Notes: generated by a model from the sequence alone, not told the origin. 21,090 bases of DNA from Pelargonium cotyledonis (GCA_036897625.1 JAYMTA010001222.1:1-21090); one strand, 5' to 3'; positions 9,611-19,302 are shown, numbered from the stretch's first letter. A program made the numbers and translations.

Positions 9611-9649
9611 ATGCAATATTTGTTTCGACTCGGAGACACAGCGCCATGA
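9611..9649 (+). promoter_or_regulatory. uORF whose stop overlaps the SUMO protease start (ATGA)
   Basis: ATG at 9611 opens a 12-codon frame (MQYLFRLGDTAP). Its TGA (9647-9649) overlaps the main ATG (9646-9648) in an ATGA arrangement. It is present in the mRNA only if transcription starts upstream of 9611, which the TATA box position permits. Such overlap would favour termination-reinitiation or leaky scanning as the way to reach the main ORF. Confidence 0.45.
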
Positions 9650-12600
9650 CTCGCTCGCCGGAAAGCCGATTCGATGTCTTCGCTTTCAACGAAGCGGAGG
9701 ACTGCGTCCATATCTCCTCCATGAAACGACTCCGCAGATTCGATGACTCCGCGAAGAAGATGAAGAAGAAGATAACGAAGAGAAAGAAGAAGCCCTCTAA
9801 CACTCCCTCTCCCATGTGCAAGTACAGGATACTCGAATGTTGTAAGTGTTTCTTCTGTTTGGCTGTCGAGAAAATGCTGGAAAGTGAGGAGCGTTGAGTT
9901 TAGATTTTTCAATTTTAGTGTCGGTATTGTTAAACTTGCTTTTCGTTGGATAACGTTTAGGAGGTATGCGATCATCTGGGACTCTAGAGTTTCAGTTGCT
10001 GTTTGGTTATCATGAAAATGCGGGAAAGTGAGGGAGATTTTGAATTTCCTTTTCTCAATTTTACTCTAGATAGTATTGATTTGCTGTGTTTGGTTAGCAT
10101 ATAGGAGAAGGTGGTCATTTTGGAGCAATCCAGTGCTATTTGGTTATATGTTTTGCAGGAATGGGAAATGTTGCTTCAGATAGTTCTGATTGCAACTACA
10201 GTCTAGAGATGAGTTGTGTTCCTTGACGAGAATATGGATAAATTTTCCATATGAATCTGGACTTCATCTACTATTAATTGGTTTTTAATTTTAAGGAATG
10301 GAGTCACTCCGGAGATGAGAGTTCACTGTTACTCTTTTGATAGCATTTTTAATTTGAACTGTTTCTGAGTGAAGTTGAGTTTGTTAAAACTAATCTGGGA
10401 AGTATTTGCTCGGTTAGTAATTTATAGAAATTTGATCATTTGGGGCAGAAGAGGAGAGGAGAGTTTAGAGTGCTGTTTTGGTAGCATTTCAGAACTATTT
10501 CTATTTCTGCTCAAAGAGTATTTTTTTTGCCTTAAAAATTTGCAAGTAGGATAGATGAGTTGTTTTGGCCTAAAATGCTTATGCTTTTTATGGAATATAG
10601 AAAATAGTAACCGTTATTTGGTTACACTTTTAAGGAATTTGATCATTTGGGAGGTAGAGTATTATGTGTTTTTTTCTTCTCAATGACTGTCCTTTAGTAT
10701 GAAAGAAGAAGAACAGCACTAGTCCTGTGCATAGTTTTGTTGCTGAGGAAATGTGAGAAAAGAAAAGGAATCTGATTTTGTTTATACTATTTGAAATTTA
10801 ATCATTTTTGTTCCTAGAGAGGCATCACTTGTTGGTAAGAATTATACTATTATAGCAAGGGAATTTTACTGTTACATTATAAACGAATGCAAATTTAATT
10901 TTAATGAGAGGGTTGTTGCAACTTTCTTCACCCATGTACCACAAAATGTATACACTTGAGATTTTTGTTACTCTATATCACCAATCATGCTATTTTATAC
11001 AAACAAAACTATGCTTGTATCGAGTTGCTTCTGGAAAGTTATGATCAACATTATCATTGAGATACTAGCTTTAGTTTCATCTCAATCCATTTTAAATGGA
11101 TGCTGGATATTAGTTTAATACTCCCTTTGTCCTAGAATAGTGTCTTAGTTTTTATTTTGAGAAAAATTAAGGAGAAGTTAGTAAATGTTGTACCGTTGTA
11201 CGTATTCTTTTGTAACCCCTTGAACGTGTGTAGTAATATTTATCACCTACCCATTTTCTTTTTGTCCTTGGTGATTCTTTTGTTATCAGATGTCATGTTC
11301 CTGTTCCTAGCTTACTCTACTAGACCTTGTAATGTGTAATAACATGCTTATTTTTTTTCATACTTCCTATGTAGTATTTGGCAGCAAGGCTCAGGAAAAA
11401 GAGATTTGCAATGAACCAATTGACGTGGATTCCGAAGGTATATTTCATGGATACATGAAAATGGCCATCAATACTAAAAATGTACCGCCTCCATCCCATA
11501 GACAGTTTGACTTCGCACAAAGATTAAAGGCAATTTTCGTGTTAACTGGTTTTCCAATTATATATTCCATCATTACTTACATTTCTATCTTTTTTTTTTC
11601 TTTTTTTTTTTTTTATTTATTGAGCATGCAAACCATTGTTTGAAGGGTTTTATTCACAATTAACTACAATTGGTTCTCAAACAAGGAAAACCATTTTAGG
11701 TCAGTTGAACGGTATTTTTTGAATGGAGATAGTAAATTTTTCTCTCCATTTGTTGTAGGCTTCAAAGAATTATCTCAACTAAAGGTTTAAGTTGATTGTT
11801 GAAGGTCCAATTTCATATTTGTACTTTAACACGTCCCCTCACGTACAAGCCATTATCATGTTGCACGTGGCCCATGCACAAGTCCGCTTCTTGTCTTGTG
11901 TTGGAATTTAATATGCGTGTCGGCAAGACTCGAACTTGGGACCTTTAGTCACCAATGCTTTGATTCCATGTAAAGACTCATCTCAACTAAAAGTTTAAAC
12001 TGATAGTTGAAGGTCCAATTTCATATTTATACTCTAACATAGATGAATATGATACCATAGCTTCTCAAAAGGAGATTGATGATGAACCAATTAAAGAATG
12101 TACTAACTATATTAACATTTTTTTTCCTCTATACTGTAGATGGGCTTCATACTAGGACTCCACAAAAAGAAAATTGCAACGAAGCAATTGATCTTGATGC
12201 TGAAGGTGCTAGTCATGAGTACATAATCTCTCTTATCAATGTTAAATCTTTGACATTCTATAATTCCTTTGTAGTTTCATGTGATACAAGGTCTTTGCAA
12301 AAGGAATTGGTCAAGGAAGCAATTGATCTTGAAGCTGAAGGTATGAGATTATTAGAACTTGCCACTTAACTATCATTATTAGATTCCTTACTTTTATTCT
12401 TTAAACTTCTTTACAGATTCATGTGGTACCAGGACTCCACTAGACAAAATTCGTGATGAACCAATTGATGTCGACGCAGAAGGTATGGGTTGTGATTGTG
12501 AATGCAGAAACATTACAATCAATGTTCAATCCTTAAACTTCTTATCTTCTCTTCAACAATACATATGTAGTCGCTCAAGGAATGAAGATTTCAGAAAACA

Positions 12601-15600
12601 ACCTTAGCAATGGATTATCAGATGATGAAGCTTGTTGTCAGGTGGGCACAACACTAGAAGATTGTGCTTCTGGAGATCATGCTTCTCCAAATCATCTTGC
12701 GTCTGGATGTCCCATTGCTGAAGGGAATTACTTTCCAAGAAGGTTCCTCAATTTTGAAGCAGCTTCACCTTCCAGTGAACCTGTAAATAGCTGCTTAACT
12801 CAATCTCTGCATACTGCCTTGTGCACAAAATCCATCATTACTCATTAAGTATTAATTGATATATTGATATTGAATATCATCAGTAATGATTTCCTTACAA
12901 ATATGATGCAGAATGTGCCAATTGCTACAATTTCAGATGATGATGATGATGATGGTGAGAGGGCAGAAATGAATTCATCAACATACGTATCAAGTTTGAA
13001 ACAGAATAAAGGTCTAGTCTCTTACTTTTGAGCTATCTAGTATTATGTATTATTGATTGTGTTCAGATATGATGGAGAATTTCGTAGTGTCACCTAAACT
13101 TTTGGTGTAATTTCAGTTCTTTTGAAAGGAGTTCTAGAGCATGGTTTTGGTGGAAATGGTCATGTATGTCTGCTAACCTTGTTTTGTTACATCTTTCTAT
13201 TCTATTTCACCTGGTTGTTTTTCTTATAATGTGATCACCCGTTGATAAATCCCCTGATTTGAATGTCATAAAAAACTGGGATAAATAAGGAATGCTGGAT
13301 TTGGTTGCTGAATGTACATTTGATTTTACATATAAAAAATGCATGAGTAATTGAGTATAGTGGGGCTAGATGCCTTTTTGCACCATTTAAAGCTATGTCA
13401 AGTAGATCCTTGAGATGGAAAGTGGGATGCTGCAGAAATTCTACCCAAAAGGCGAAAGAGATGCTGTTTCTATCAGTCAGAGAGAGATCGAGCTTCTACA
13501 GCCGGAGAGATTTATCAATGATAATATAATTGACTTCTATATTAAGTAAGTTTCAATAGAGATATTCCCACTTTTTCTATTCTAGCATGTTTATGTTATT
13601 TATTAGATTCTTGCATTACTAGAGCTTGTCTCCACAGATTATGCTGTTTTTATATGAAACCGATTCTACAAAAAGAAGAATAGAAAGAGAAAATTAATAG
13701 AAAAATGATATGGATATGTTGGTTTTGCAATATTATCTAATTATGGGTCCAATTGCAAACTCATGGATTCATATTTAGCAGGTAGATACATGTGATCTCT
13801 ATTTCTTATATTTGAGCTGACACTTAATTGGGTATAAAAATTGCACTCCACTGAAAAGAAGGTTTATATGGCTTTCTTTTACGTGAAGGTCTCACATTAC
13901 CATGATCCATGATCGGAGATTCCAATACTTTGGTTTCTGGTACTTTATGGTAAAAGATGTTTGCATGACCTAGTTAGTGGAATATAAAGCCATGAACGCC
14001 AAGGAGATGATGAGATGATGTTAGTCATCTCCTACAATTTATTCTCTATTGTTTGGAAGACAGACATGTAAACAGAAAGCTTCATTATGTCTGGCACTGC
14101 TATTGGTCATCATTAGATCAACTAGCTTATTACATCAAGATAAGCTTAAGAGTAAATATGTTGAAGATTGTCTTTTACTATTAGTACTAGACTACTAGTT
14201 GTATGTTAATTCATCAATGTTAGTTATTTTGGAAAATAGATCATATTTCTACGTTATAGGAATTAATATTTATAGTTTTTGATCCTTTGACAGTTATCTG
14301 AAGAACAACATTGAACCTGATAAAAGACAGAGATTTCACTTCTTCAATTGTTTTTTCTTTCGGAAGCTTGCTGACCTAGACAAAGAGCCATTTCGGGCTT
14401 GTTACGGCCGGGCAGTGTTTTAGCGTGTTCGTAAATGGACAAAGGAAGTGAATCTCTTTGAAAAGGATTACATATTCATTCCTGTAAACTTCAAGTGAGA
14501 ACACAGTTTGTTATTATTGATATTGCCCATAAACAAGTCCATTATGATACTGTAGTAATAGAAACTATTTGTGCACTTTGTTGACAGGTTTCATTGGAGT
14601 TTAGTTGTTGTCTGTCATCCTGGTGAAGTGGTTCGTTCGAAAGGCAAGAGATTATTATGTAAAAATAAGATAAAAAAAGTTCTATATTGTATTACTTCAT
14701 AATCTCCACCATTTGTTTTATTATCCTGCAGATGAAGAAATTCAAATTTCTCCCAAGGTACCATGCATCTTGCACATGAATTCTATAAAGGGAAGTCACC
14801 GAGGTTTGAAGAATCTTTTTCAAAGGTAATCTCTTTGTAGCTCAGATTCATTACTATTCACTTTCTCAGGATTAGGTATAAGGCATTAAAATCATTCTGA
14901 TTGGGATCCAGAATTTCTGTGACCTGGGCCCTTGCTGTTCCATCATCTAGTTCAAATCATATTCATTTTTCTATGCTAGTTAACTACTTCTCAAGTTCTC
15001 ATATATTCTTTTTTTCCTATATCTTAAGCTTACAACATTTAGCCCCCAAAACTATCGCAGTAGACAGGCTATAATTTTAGACCCGTCAAATCTGTTCTGT
15101 ATCAGCAGTCTGGGAGGTCACAGTTATTTTTACATAAATGATCTTGATGGAAAGTACTTTAGGTTTACGATTCTAGCAGTTCATAATGAAGACAATTTTA
15201 ATCTTTGCTATGAAGACTTAACCAATTTAACATATTACAATATTGTCAGTGTCCTGGTTACCTAGTCATAGTACATAAGGATATTGTTCATCAAATTCAT
15301 AAATATATGTGATTGTCTTCTCTCGATCTTGAAAAAATAAAAACACAGCAAGAGCAGTATAAACTTTTCTTTGTTGAAACTAAGTACTCTCTGTCAGTCA
15401 TTCAGTAATGATTTCCTCAAATTTTAAAATTTCACTGTTGTTCTGAAATAGCTATTTTTTTTTTACACTAATAGCCATACATTAGCAGAGAAATTATCGA
15501 AATAAATATTAAACGGGTTTTCAATGGGTCGATCTGCTTTAGGTTATATCTTCCTTTGATAATTTTTTTTTATTTTATTTTTTGTTTTGTTTCTTTTTGT

Positions 15601-18600
15601 TGGTTTAAGACAATATTTCTTGTCCTAAATAAGATTTTCATGCTGGAAATGCTATGTCTCTGCATTATTGGTGGCTTGTATTGTACTATGTCTTCAAATT
15701 TTCACTACCTATACAATCTGAAGATGATTTTTTTTTTTAGTTGTAGTGACATGCAAGGAAAACCATGACTCCATATTCATCCTATACACTTTAGAAGAGT
15801 TTCTGTAATTTAATTTTATCTTCTTTAATAATAAACTAGTATTTTTCTTTACATTTACTTGTAATTTTGAGGATGGATACTTTAATTTCTAATGGCATGA
15901 CAGTTACCTTTGTGAACTATGGAAGGAGAAAAATGATGTGACTGCAGAAGATGTTTCTTCAAAATTCTTAGATCTAAAGTTTATACAACTTGAGGTAATG
16001 TCTGATCTTATGGTTATAATCAGCAATGTATGATTGAATATTTTCACAAGGAACCATAACATTTTAGCTCTGTGTGTGTGCATGCCCCCTTCTGTGGTAA
16101 TGTCATACACAGACATAATCAGATGGAAAGGATTAAGCTTAATCACGAAAGAGTTTTGTGGTTCAAAGGCTGATAAGCATACGTCTAATTGCAAGGGTTT
16201 TGGACTAAGAGTAGTAATATGGACAAAAGGTCCAGGACTACCACGGTTGTGGTTCAATGGTGCTGCAACTCAGATCTAATTACATATTTACATGGGTTCT
16301 AGAGTAGTAAAATAGGAGAGGGCAGAACGGAAGAAAAATAATTTCGAGTCTGTATCCCATTAAAATCTGCGAATGAATTACTTCCAATACTCTTAAAACT
16401 GTTTTGTAATCGTACACCTTGAGCAAGGGCTCCTATTATGGAACATAGAGATTAAGAAAGTTTAATTGTTTTGATTGATCTATCATGTATGAACTTTTGA
16501 AAGAATTGAAGCTAAATAGTGCAACTACACATTACTAAAACTTAAATAAACTGAACTAGCCGCATAATGCCTCGGAGAATCATAAAAAAAATAGTGTTGT
16601 ATAAGGACTTTGGAATGTCATTTAAGATCCTCCACAGAAGAATTTTAATTATATTTGTGATATTCAAGTTTTATACTTAGTTTTTTATTGTATTCATTAG
16701 TTTTTTTTTCCTCAAGATTATTATGTAGAATCTTCCATGCGTACTGTGTGACAATCTGTTTTGATGCCGTCTTTGGTTGGATACTATCTTCAAATTCTTT
16801 AGAAAAAATTGTATTGAACTTTTAACTTTAGTCCATACCTCTAGGTGTATGTAGGGAACTTAGTGCATTGTTCATATTGTTCTATGAATTGTTTCTCATC
16901 AACAATTAGCTACTCTGAAAAATATTTTAAGTTCCCTTTCGCTTTCTATATTTTGTACAGTTATGATTAATTTTAGTTCGGTTTCTATATTATAGTTGCC
17001 TCAGCAGGAAAATTGGTATGACTGTGGACTCTTTTTGCTCCATTATGTGGAACTTTTTTTGAAGGAAGCTCCTGTTAACTTCATCCCCGACATAAAATCC
17101 AGTGTCTCCAGCTTTGTAAGTGATTATTATATGCTATGTCATGGCTCCCAAAACTTGTCACTTGACTGTTGTTTTATATTCTTAAAAAAATTTATTGGGA
17201 GAGATAATGTTGCTGACTATAGAGAATATAGATCTATATGTAATATGTCCAATGTTCAGTGAGGTAAAACTATTTAGACTCGTGATCCCAGTGAATGAAT
17301 TATGCCTTCCCAACGGTCCATTACCCTAATTTCATTTTGATTAATGTCATCCTGGTCATGTATTTTGATTCGAGTTTACCATTAAACCAATTGAGTTTTA
17401 TTTCCTTTCTGTATAATGGAAAATGCGTGGATCTTACTTTTTTCTTGAAATTTTATTTCCAGCTTAGCAAGAATTGGTTCCCACCTGCAGAGGCTTCACA
17501 GAAACGTGCTCATATTCGTGAATTGATTTCTGGAATCATTGAAAATGGTTCTCAAGAAGGTTCTCCTGCTGATTGTGGTAACGCATATTCTTCTATCCAA
17601 TTACCGAACATAATTGAACAAGAAACTGGAAGAGAGATTGTTGAGGAGATATGTAACTCTACGAAACGATGTCATGGTATTCCTCAGTTGAATGCTATGC
17701 TGGAAATTCTTATTCTTTCTTTTTTCCATATTGAGCAAGGGATTGAACTTTGATTGCAGTGTCCACTCCAAGAAGTTTGAAGTGCACTAGAGAGTCAAGA
17801 CTGGTTAACAATAGATTTTTTGATGTAGAAGCCTTTCCAGAGTCATTTTCTGATGATAAGTGCGCAACAGCAGTTTGTCAGAAGAACATGATGCCATCAA
17901 TTGAGGTAAATAAGTTATTTCGTTTTCAATAATTCCGATCATGATTAGCTAGCTTTTTATTTGTAATTAATTAAGATGCCATATTTTCTTCTAAGTTCGT
18001 GAGCATCATTATCACTAGTTTCTCTAGTGAAGAAATTTGGTGAATTGATTGAATTGCCTTGCTGGTTTACATTTAAGGAAAATTTTAGGGTCCTGTGAAC
18101 ACTGAGAAGTTCAAGAAAAAAAACTAGTAAATGAGGTTTAGTGATCACAATAAGTTAATTGTAAGCAAATCTCGGAAGTGTAGAGTCTACTACTTATGCA
18201 TTGAAATCATGGGATGGTCCCAAGCACGGAATGAAGCTGAACACTCAATTTTGTTTGAGTTGTGCATGATATAATGCAATGTCCATTTCAAATCTTGATT
18301 TTGCTTACATTGGTGTAGTACTATTTTGTTCTGACAGGACAGGCGAGACTTTTCGTCTTTATAGATTCAATTGAATCTTATGACAACCATAATTTTTGTG
18401 TTATGAGTCATCTTTGCAAGTTGATTGAATTTGCAGGAACTTGATGAGGAAGACATGGTTTGTGGATCATATATCAACCAACACCAGAAGTTATTTGGGT
18501 TGGAGGACATTGAAGACAACATATTGCAGGAGGAGGAACCACAGAAACGTGAATCACCAACCTCAAGTGAAGAACTTGCAGTTTATGTTGAAGACTCCGA

Positions 18601-18730
18601 GGAGGAGTCAAATGATTACATGGAGGTAGCAAATGATGTTGAAGATAGCATTGATTCTGCATTTGGCGAGGAGATGTCGTTTCTCGGCACCCACAAGAGG
18701 CTATTTAACTGCAAACATGGATCTTTATAG
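9646..18730 (+). CDS. Ulp2-type SUMO protease (C48 family) with an in-frame TAG; possibly inactive
   Basis: Seventeen exons: 9646-9841, 11375-11437, 12140-12205, 12275-12340, 12417-12482, 12571-12782, 12912-13011 (or to 12954), 13117-13163, 13406-13545, 14294-14494, 14588-14643, 14732-14825, 15904-15994, 16996-17115, 17463-17676, 17760-17905, 18437-18730. They join in phase to 723 codons if the TAG is counted as one. The N-terminus (SRFDVFAFNEAED, then a Lys/Arg-rich nuclear-signal-like stretch) and the catalytic core (YPKGERDAVSISQREIELLQ, INDNIIDFYI, FFFRKLADLD, RVRKWTKEVNLF, NFKFHWSLVVVCHPGE, ENWYDCGLFLLHY, NWFPPAEASQKR) resemble Arabidopsis SPF1/SPF2-type proteases, which cleave SUMO from conjugates in the nucleus. 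His388, Gln470 and Cys476 are present. The usual Asp is Asn421. Codon 362 is TAG, so the normal product would be 361 aa without the catalytic residues. Four SIM-like repeats occupy about residues 66-153. The central region before YPKG seems shorter than in Arabidopsis relatives. The gene may be a young pseudogene, or a SUMO-binding regulator; a sequence error is possible. Confidence 0.9.
9842..11374 (+). other. First intron of the SUMO protease gene
   Basis: This 1.5-kb intron is AT-rich and contains degenerate direct repeats of a roughly 65-bp unit (9855-9919 and 9999-10063), plus further 'ttTGGTTa' echoes near 10086, 10139 and 10616. No ORF in it resembles a known protein. Confidence 0.75.
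9855..10063 (+). repeat. Diverged direct repeat, about 65 bp, two copies
   Basis: Copy 1 (9855-9919) and copy 2 (9999-10063) share CTGTTTGG, GAAAATGC, GGAAAGTGAGG and a CAATTTTA end in the same order, offset by 144 bp. They lie just after the first-intron donor. Confidence 0.65.
11771..12040 (-). mobile_element. TRIM-like or LTR-retrotransposon relic in SUMO protease intron 2
   Basis: Two direct repeats of about 62 bp (11771-11831 and 11979-12040), sharing TCTCAACTAAA, GTTGAAGGTCCAATTTCATATTT and ACT(T/C)TAACA, flank about 147 bp. Just inside the right copy, GCTTTGATTCCATGT (11957-11971) is close to the reverse complement of the initiator-Met primer-binding site TGGTATCAGAGC used by plant LTR elements. 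'actcgaacttgggacc' precedes it. No coding sequence remains. Confidence 0.45.
12043..12108 (+). pseudogene. Decayed copy of the SIM-module exon in intron 2
   Basis: After an AG (12041-12042) the sequence reads, in the frame used by neighbouring exons, DEYDTIASQKEIDDEPIKE. This is alignable with the exon 5 product (DSCGTRTPLDKIRDEPIDV) and shares GATGATGAACCAATT-type DNA with it. The acidic SIM core (IDVDAEG) is lost. A weak GT (12100) would give a 57-nt in-phase exon, so it is either a relic or a cryptic cassette exon. Confidence 0.55.
12912..13011 (+). other. SUMO protease exon 7: Asp-run SIM and two in-phase donors
   Basis: The exon encodes VPIATIS followed by six Asp, a hydrophobic-plus-acidic pattern like a SUMO-interacting motif. 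A strong donor G|GTGAGA follows at 12955, and a weaker G|GTCTAG at 13012. Both leave phase 1, so use of either keeps frame and adds or removes 19 residues. Confidence 0.6.
13546..14293 (+). other. SUMO protease intron 9
   Basis: A 748-bp AT-rich intron inside the catalytic-domain coding region. I see no repeat or coding remnant in it. Confidence 0.7.
14421..14423 (+). other. In-frame TAG in the SUMO protease catalytic domain
   Basis: Exon 10 reads GRAVF-TAG-RVRKWTKEV in one frame. Family members have a Leu-like residue at this place, and TTG to TAG is a single change. The conserved residues on both sides are in the same frame, so this is a nonsense codon and not a frameshift or wrong exon boundary. 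The following base context (TAG CGT) is not a known strong readthrough context. Confidence 0.85.
14826..15903 (+). other. SUMO protease intron 12
   Basis: A 1.08-kb AT- and T-rich intron between the Asn421-containing exon and the exon starting YLCELWKEK. I found no recognisable element. Confidence 0.7.
15995..16995 (+). other. SUMO protease intron 13
   Basis: A 1.0-kb intron directly before the exon with the catalytic Cys. Open frames within it look like chance. Nothing else is recognisable. Confidence 0.7.
17116..17462 (+). other. SUMO protease intron 14
   Basis: A 347-bp AT-rich intron after the catalytic Cys exon. I see nothing notable in it. Confidence 0.75.
17906..18436 (+). other. SUMO protease intron 16
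   Basis: A 531-bp intron before the last, acidic exon. No repeats or RNA genes are seen. Confidence 0.7.
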
Positions 18731-19302
18731 GAAAATATAGGATACTGATCAAAACAGAGTTTTTGTAGTGTACTAGTCTCTGTGGATATTGATATCAGTT
18801 GTATAGTAAATAAGCTTTATTGAAATGTATAGTTTTGGAAACACTTGAACTTGTTTTTGCATGGAGTGAAGTTAGACAAATGTCTACCGGTTTTCCAATT
18901 GTACAGTTGAAAAGAATGAACAGATCAAATTACAGAGTGTTTATATTGTGGGTAGCTCGGGTTATGAGGTCAATAGTGAGACTGTATAGTATTCAAGGTG
19001 ACATCTTCAGTTTCAATTTATTTAACAGTTGAGGAGAAGCCTGCAACCTACTGTAGGTTGGGTTGACGTGATAAAACCCTGCATTTTATTCATTTATTGA
19101 TGATTTTCTTGTAGTTATTGCTTGGAATCGAAATCGGAACTTTAGTAAGAGAATGGGTCATGGGAGTTGGGGAAGAAGCCTGCAGGGTTTTGATTGGCTA
19201 CTGGCACTGTTGTTATGAAGATTGAAATCAGCAATATATATGCTACTCTACTCATGCTTATGCAAATTAAGGAATTGATCATCGAGCTAAGGATCGATAA
19301 AG
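18731..19302. other. SUMO protease 3' region and intergenic DNA
   Basis: This must hold the 3'UTR of the SUMO protease gene; no perfect AATAAA is present, and AAATAAG near 18806 is a candidate. It contains a 17-bp perfect palindrome (19044-19060) and two 'gaagcctgca' words (about 19036 and 19176). No coding remnant is recognised. Confidence 0.55.

Larger units (their letters stand above)
11375..12482 (+). repeat. Tandemly duplicated exons encoding SIM-like modules
   Basis: Exons 2 to 5 (11375-11437, 12140-12205, 12275-12340, 12417-12482; 63, 66, 66 and 66 nt) are all phase 1-1. They end with the related cores NEPIDVDSEG, NEAIDLDAEG, KEAIDLEAEG and DEPIDVDAEG. Cores of the form (P/I/L/V)(I/V)DL(D/E), with acidic residues after, match known SUMO-interacting motif patterns. 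Adjacent introns also share sequence (for example 'atcaatgttaaatcttt' against 'atcaatgttcaatcctt'), which supports local genomic duplication. A decayed copy lies at 12043-12108. Confidence 0.85.

Noticed and set aside
9463-9645. N-terminal extension of the SUMO protease to an ATG at 9463
   Set aside because: A TATA box lies inside this stretch and the translation upstream of 9646 does not look like family protein. The ATG at 9646 gives the expected N-terminus.
9444-9975. Two 125-codon minus-strand frames opposite SUMO protease exon 1
   Set aside because: They mirror a GC-richer coding exon and show no recognisable domain or promoter. The plus-strand frame has clear family features.
11332-11643. 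A 103-codon frame around SUMO protease exon 2
   Set aside because: Only the 63-nt exon part is family-like; the rest is intron read-through ending in a poly-Phe run from a T tract.
11691-11700. Perfect CArG box CCATTTTAGG
   Set aside because: It lies in an intron of the SUMO protease gene; about one or two matches are expected by chance in the window.
14415-14423. A 9-nt intron GTGTTTTAG that would remove the TAG
   Set aside because: Far too short for spliceosomal splicing, and the conserved protein expects residues at this position.
14421-14429. Programmed readthrough of TAG
   Set aside because: The downstream context CGT GTT does not match known efficient readthrough contexts; kept only as a remote option.
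15904-16279. Overlapping plus- and minus-strand frames of 81 and 117 codons
   Set aside because: The minus-strand frame is antisense to exon 13 and the plus-strand one lies in intron 13. Neither resembles a known protein.
13406-18730. ULP1 domain captured by a Mutator-like transposon
   Set aside because: The gene has many introns in conserved phases, a family-typical N-terminus and no flanking transposase or terminal repeats.
18820-19032. 70-codon frame downstream of the SUMO protease gene
   Set aside because: No domain similarity, AT-rich 3' flank, and expected by chance.
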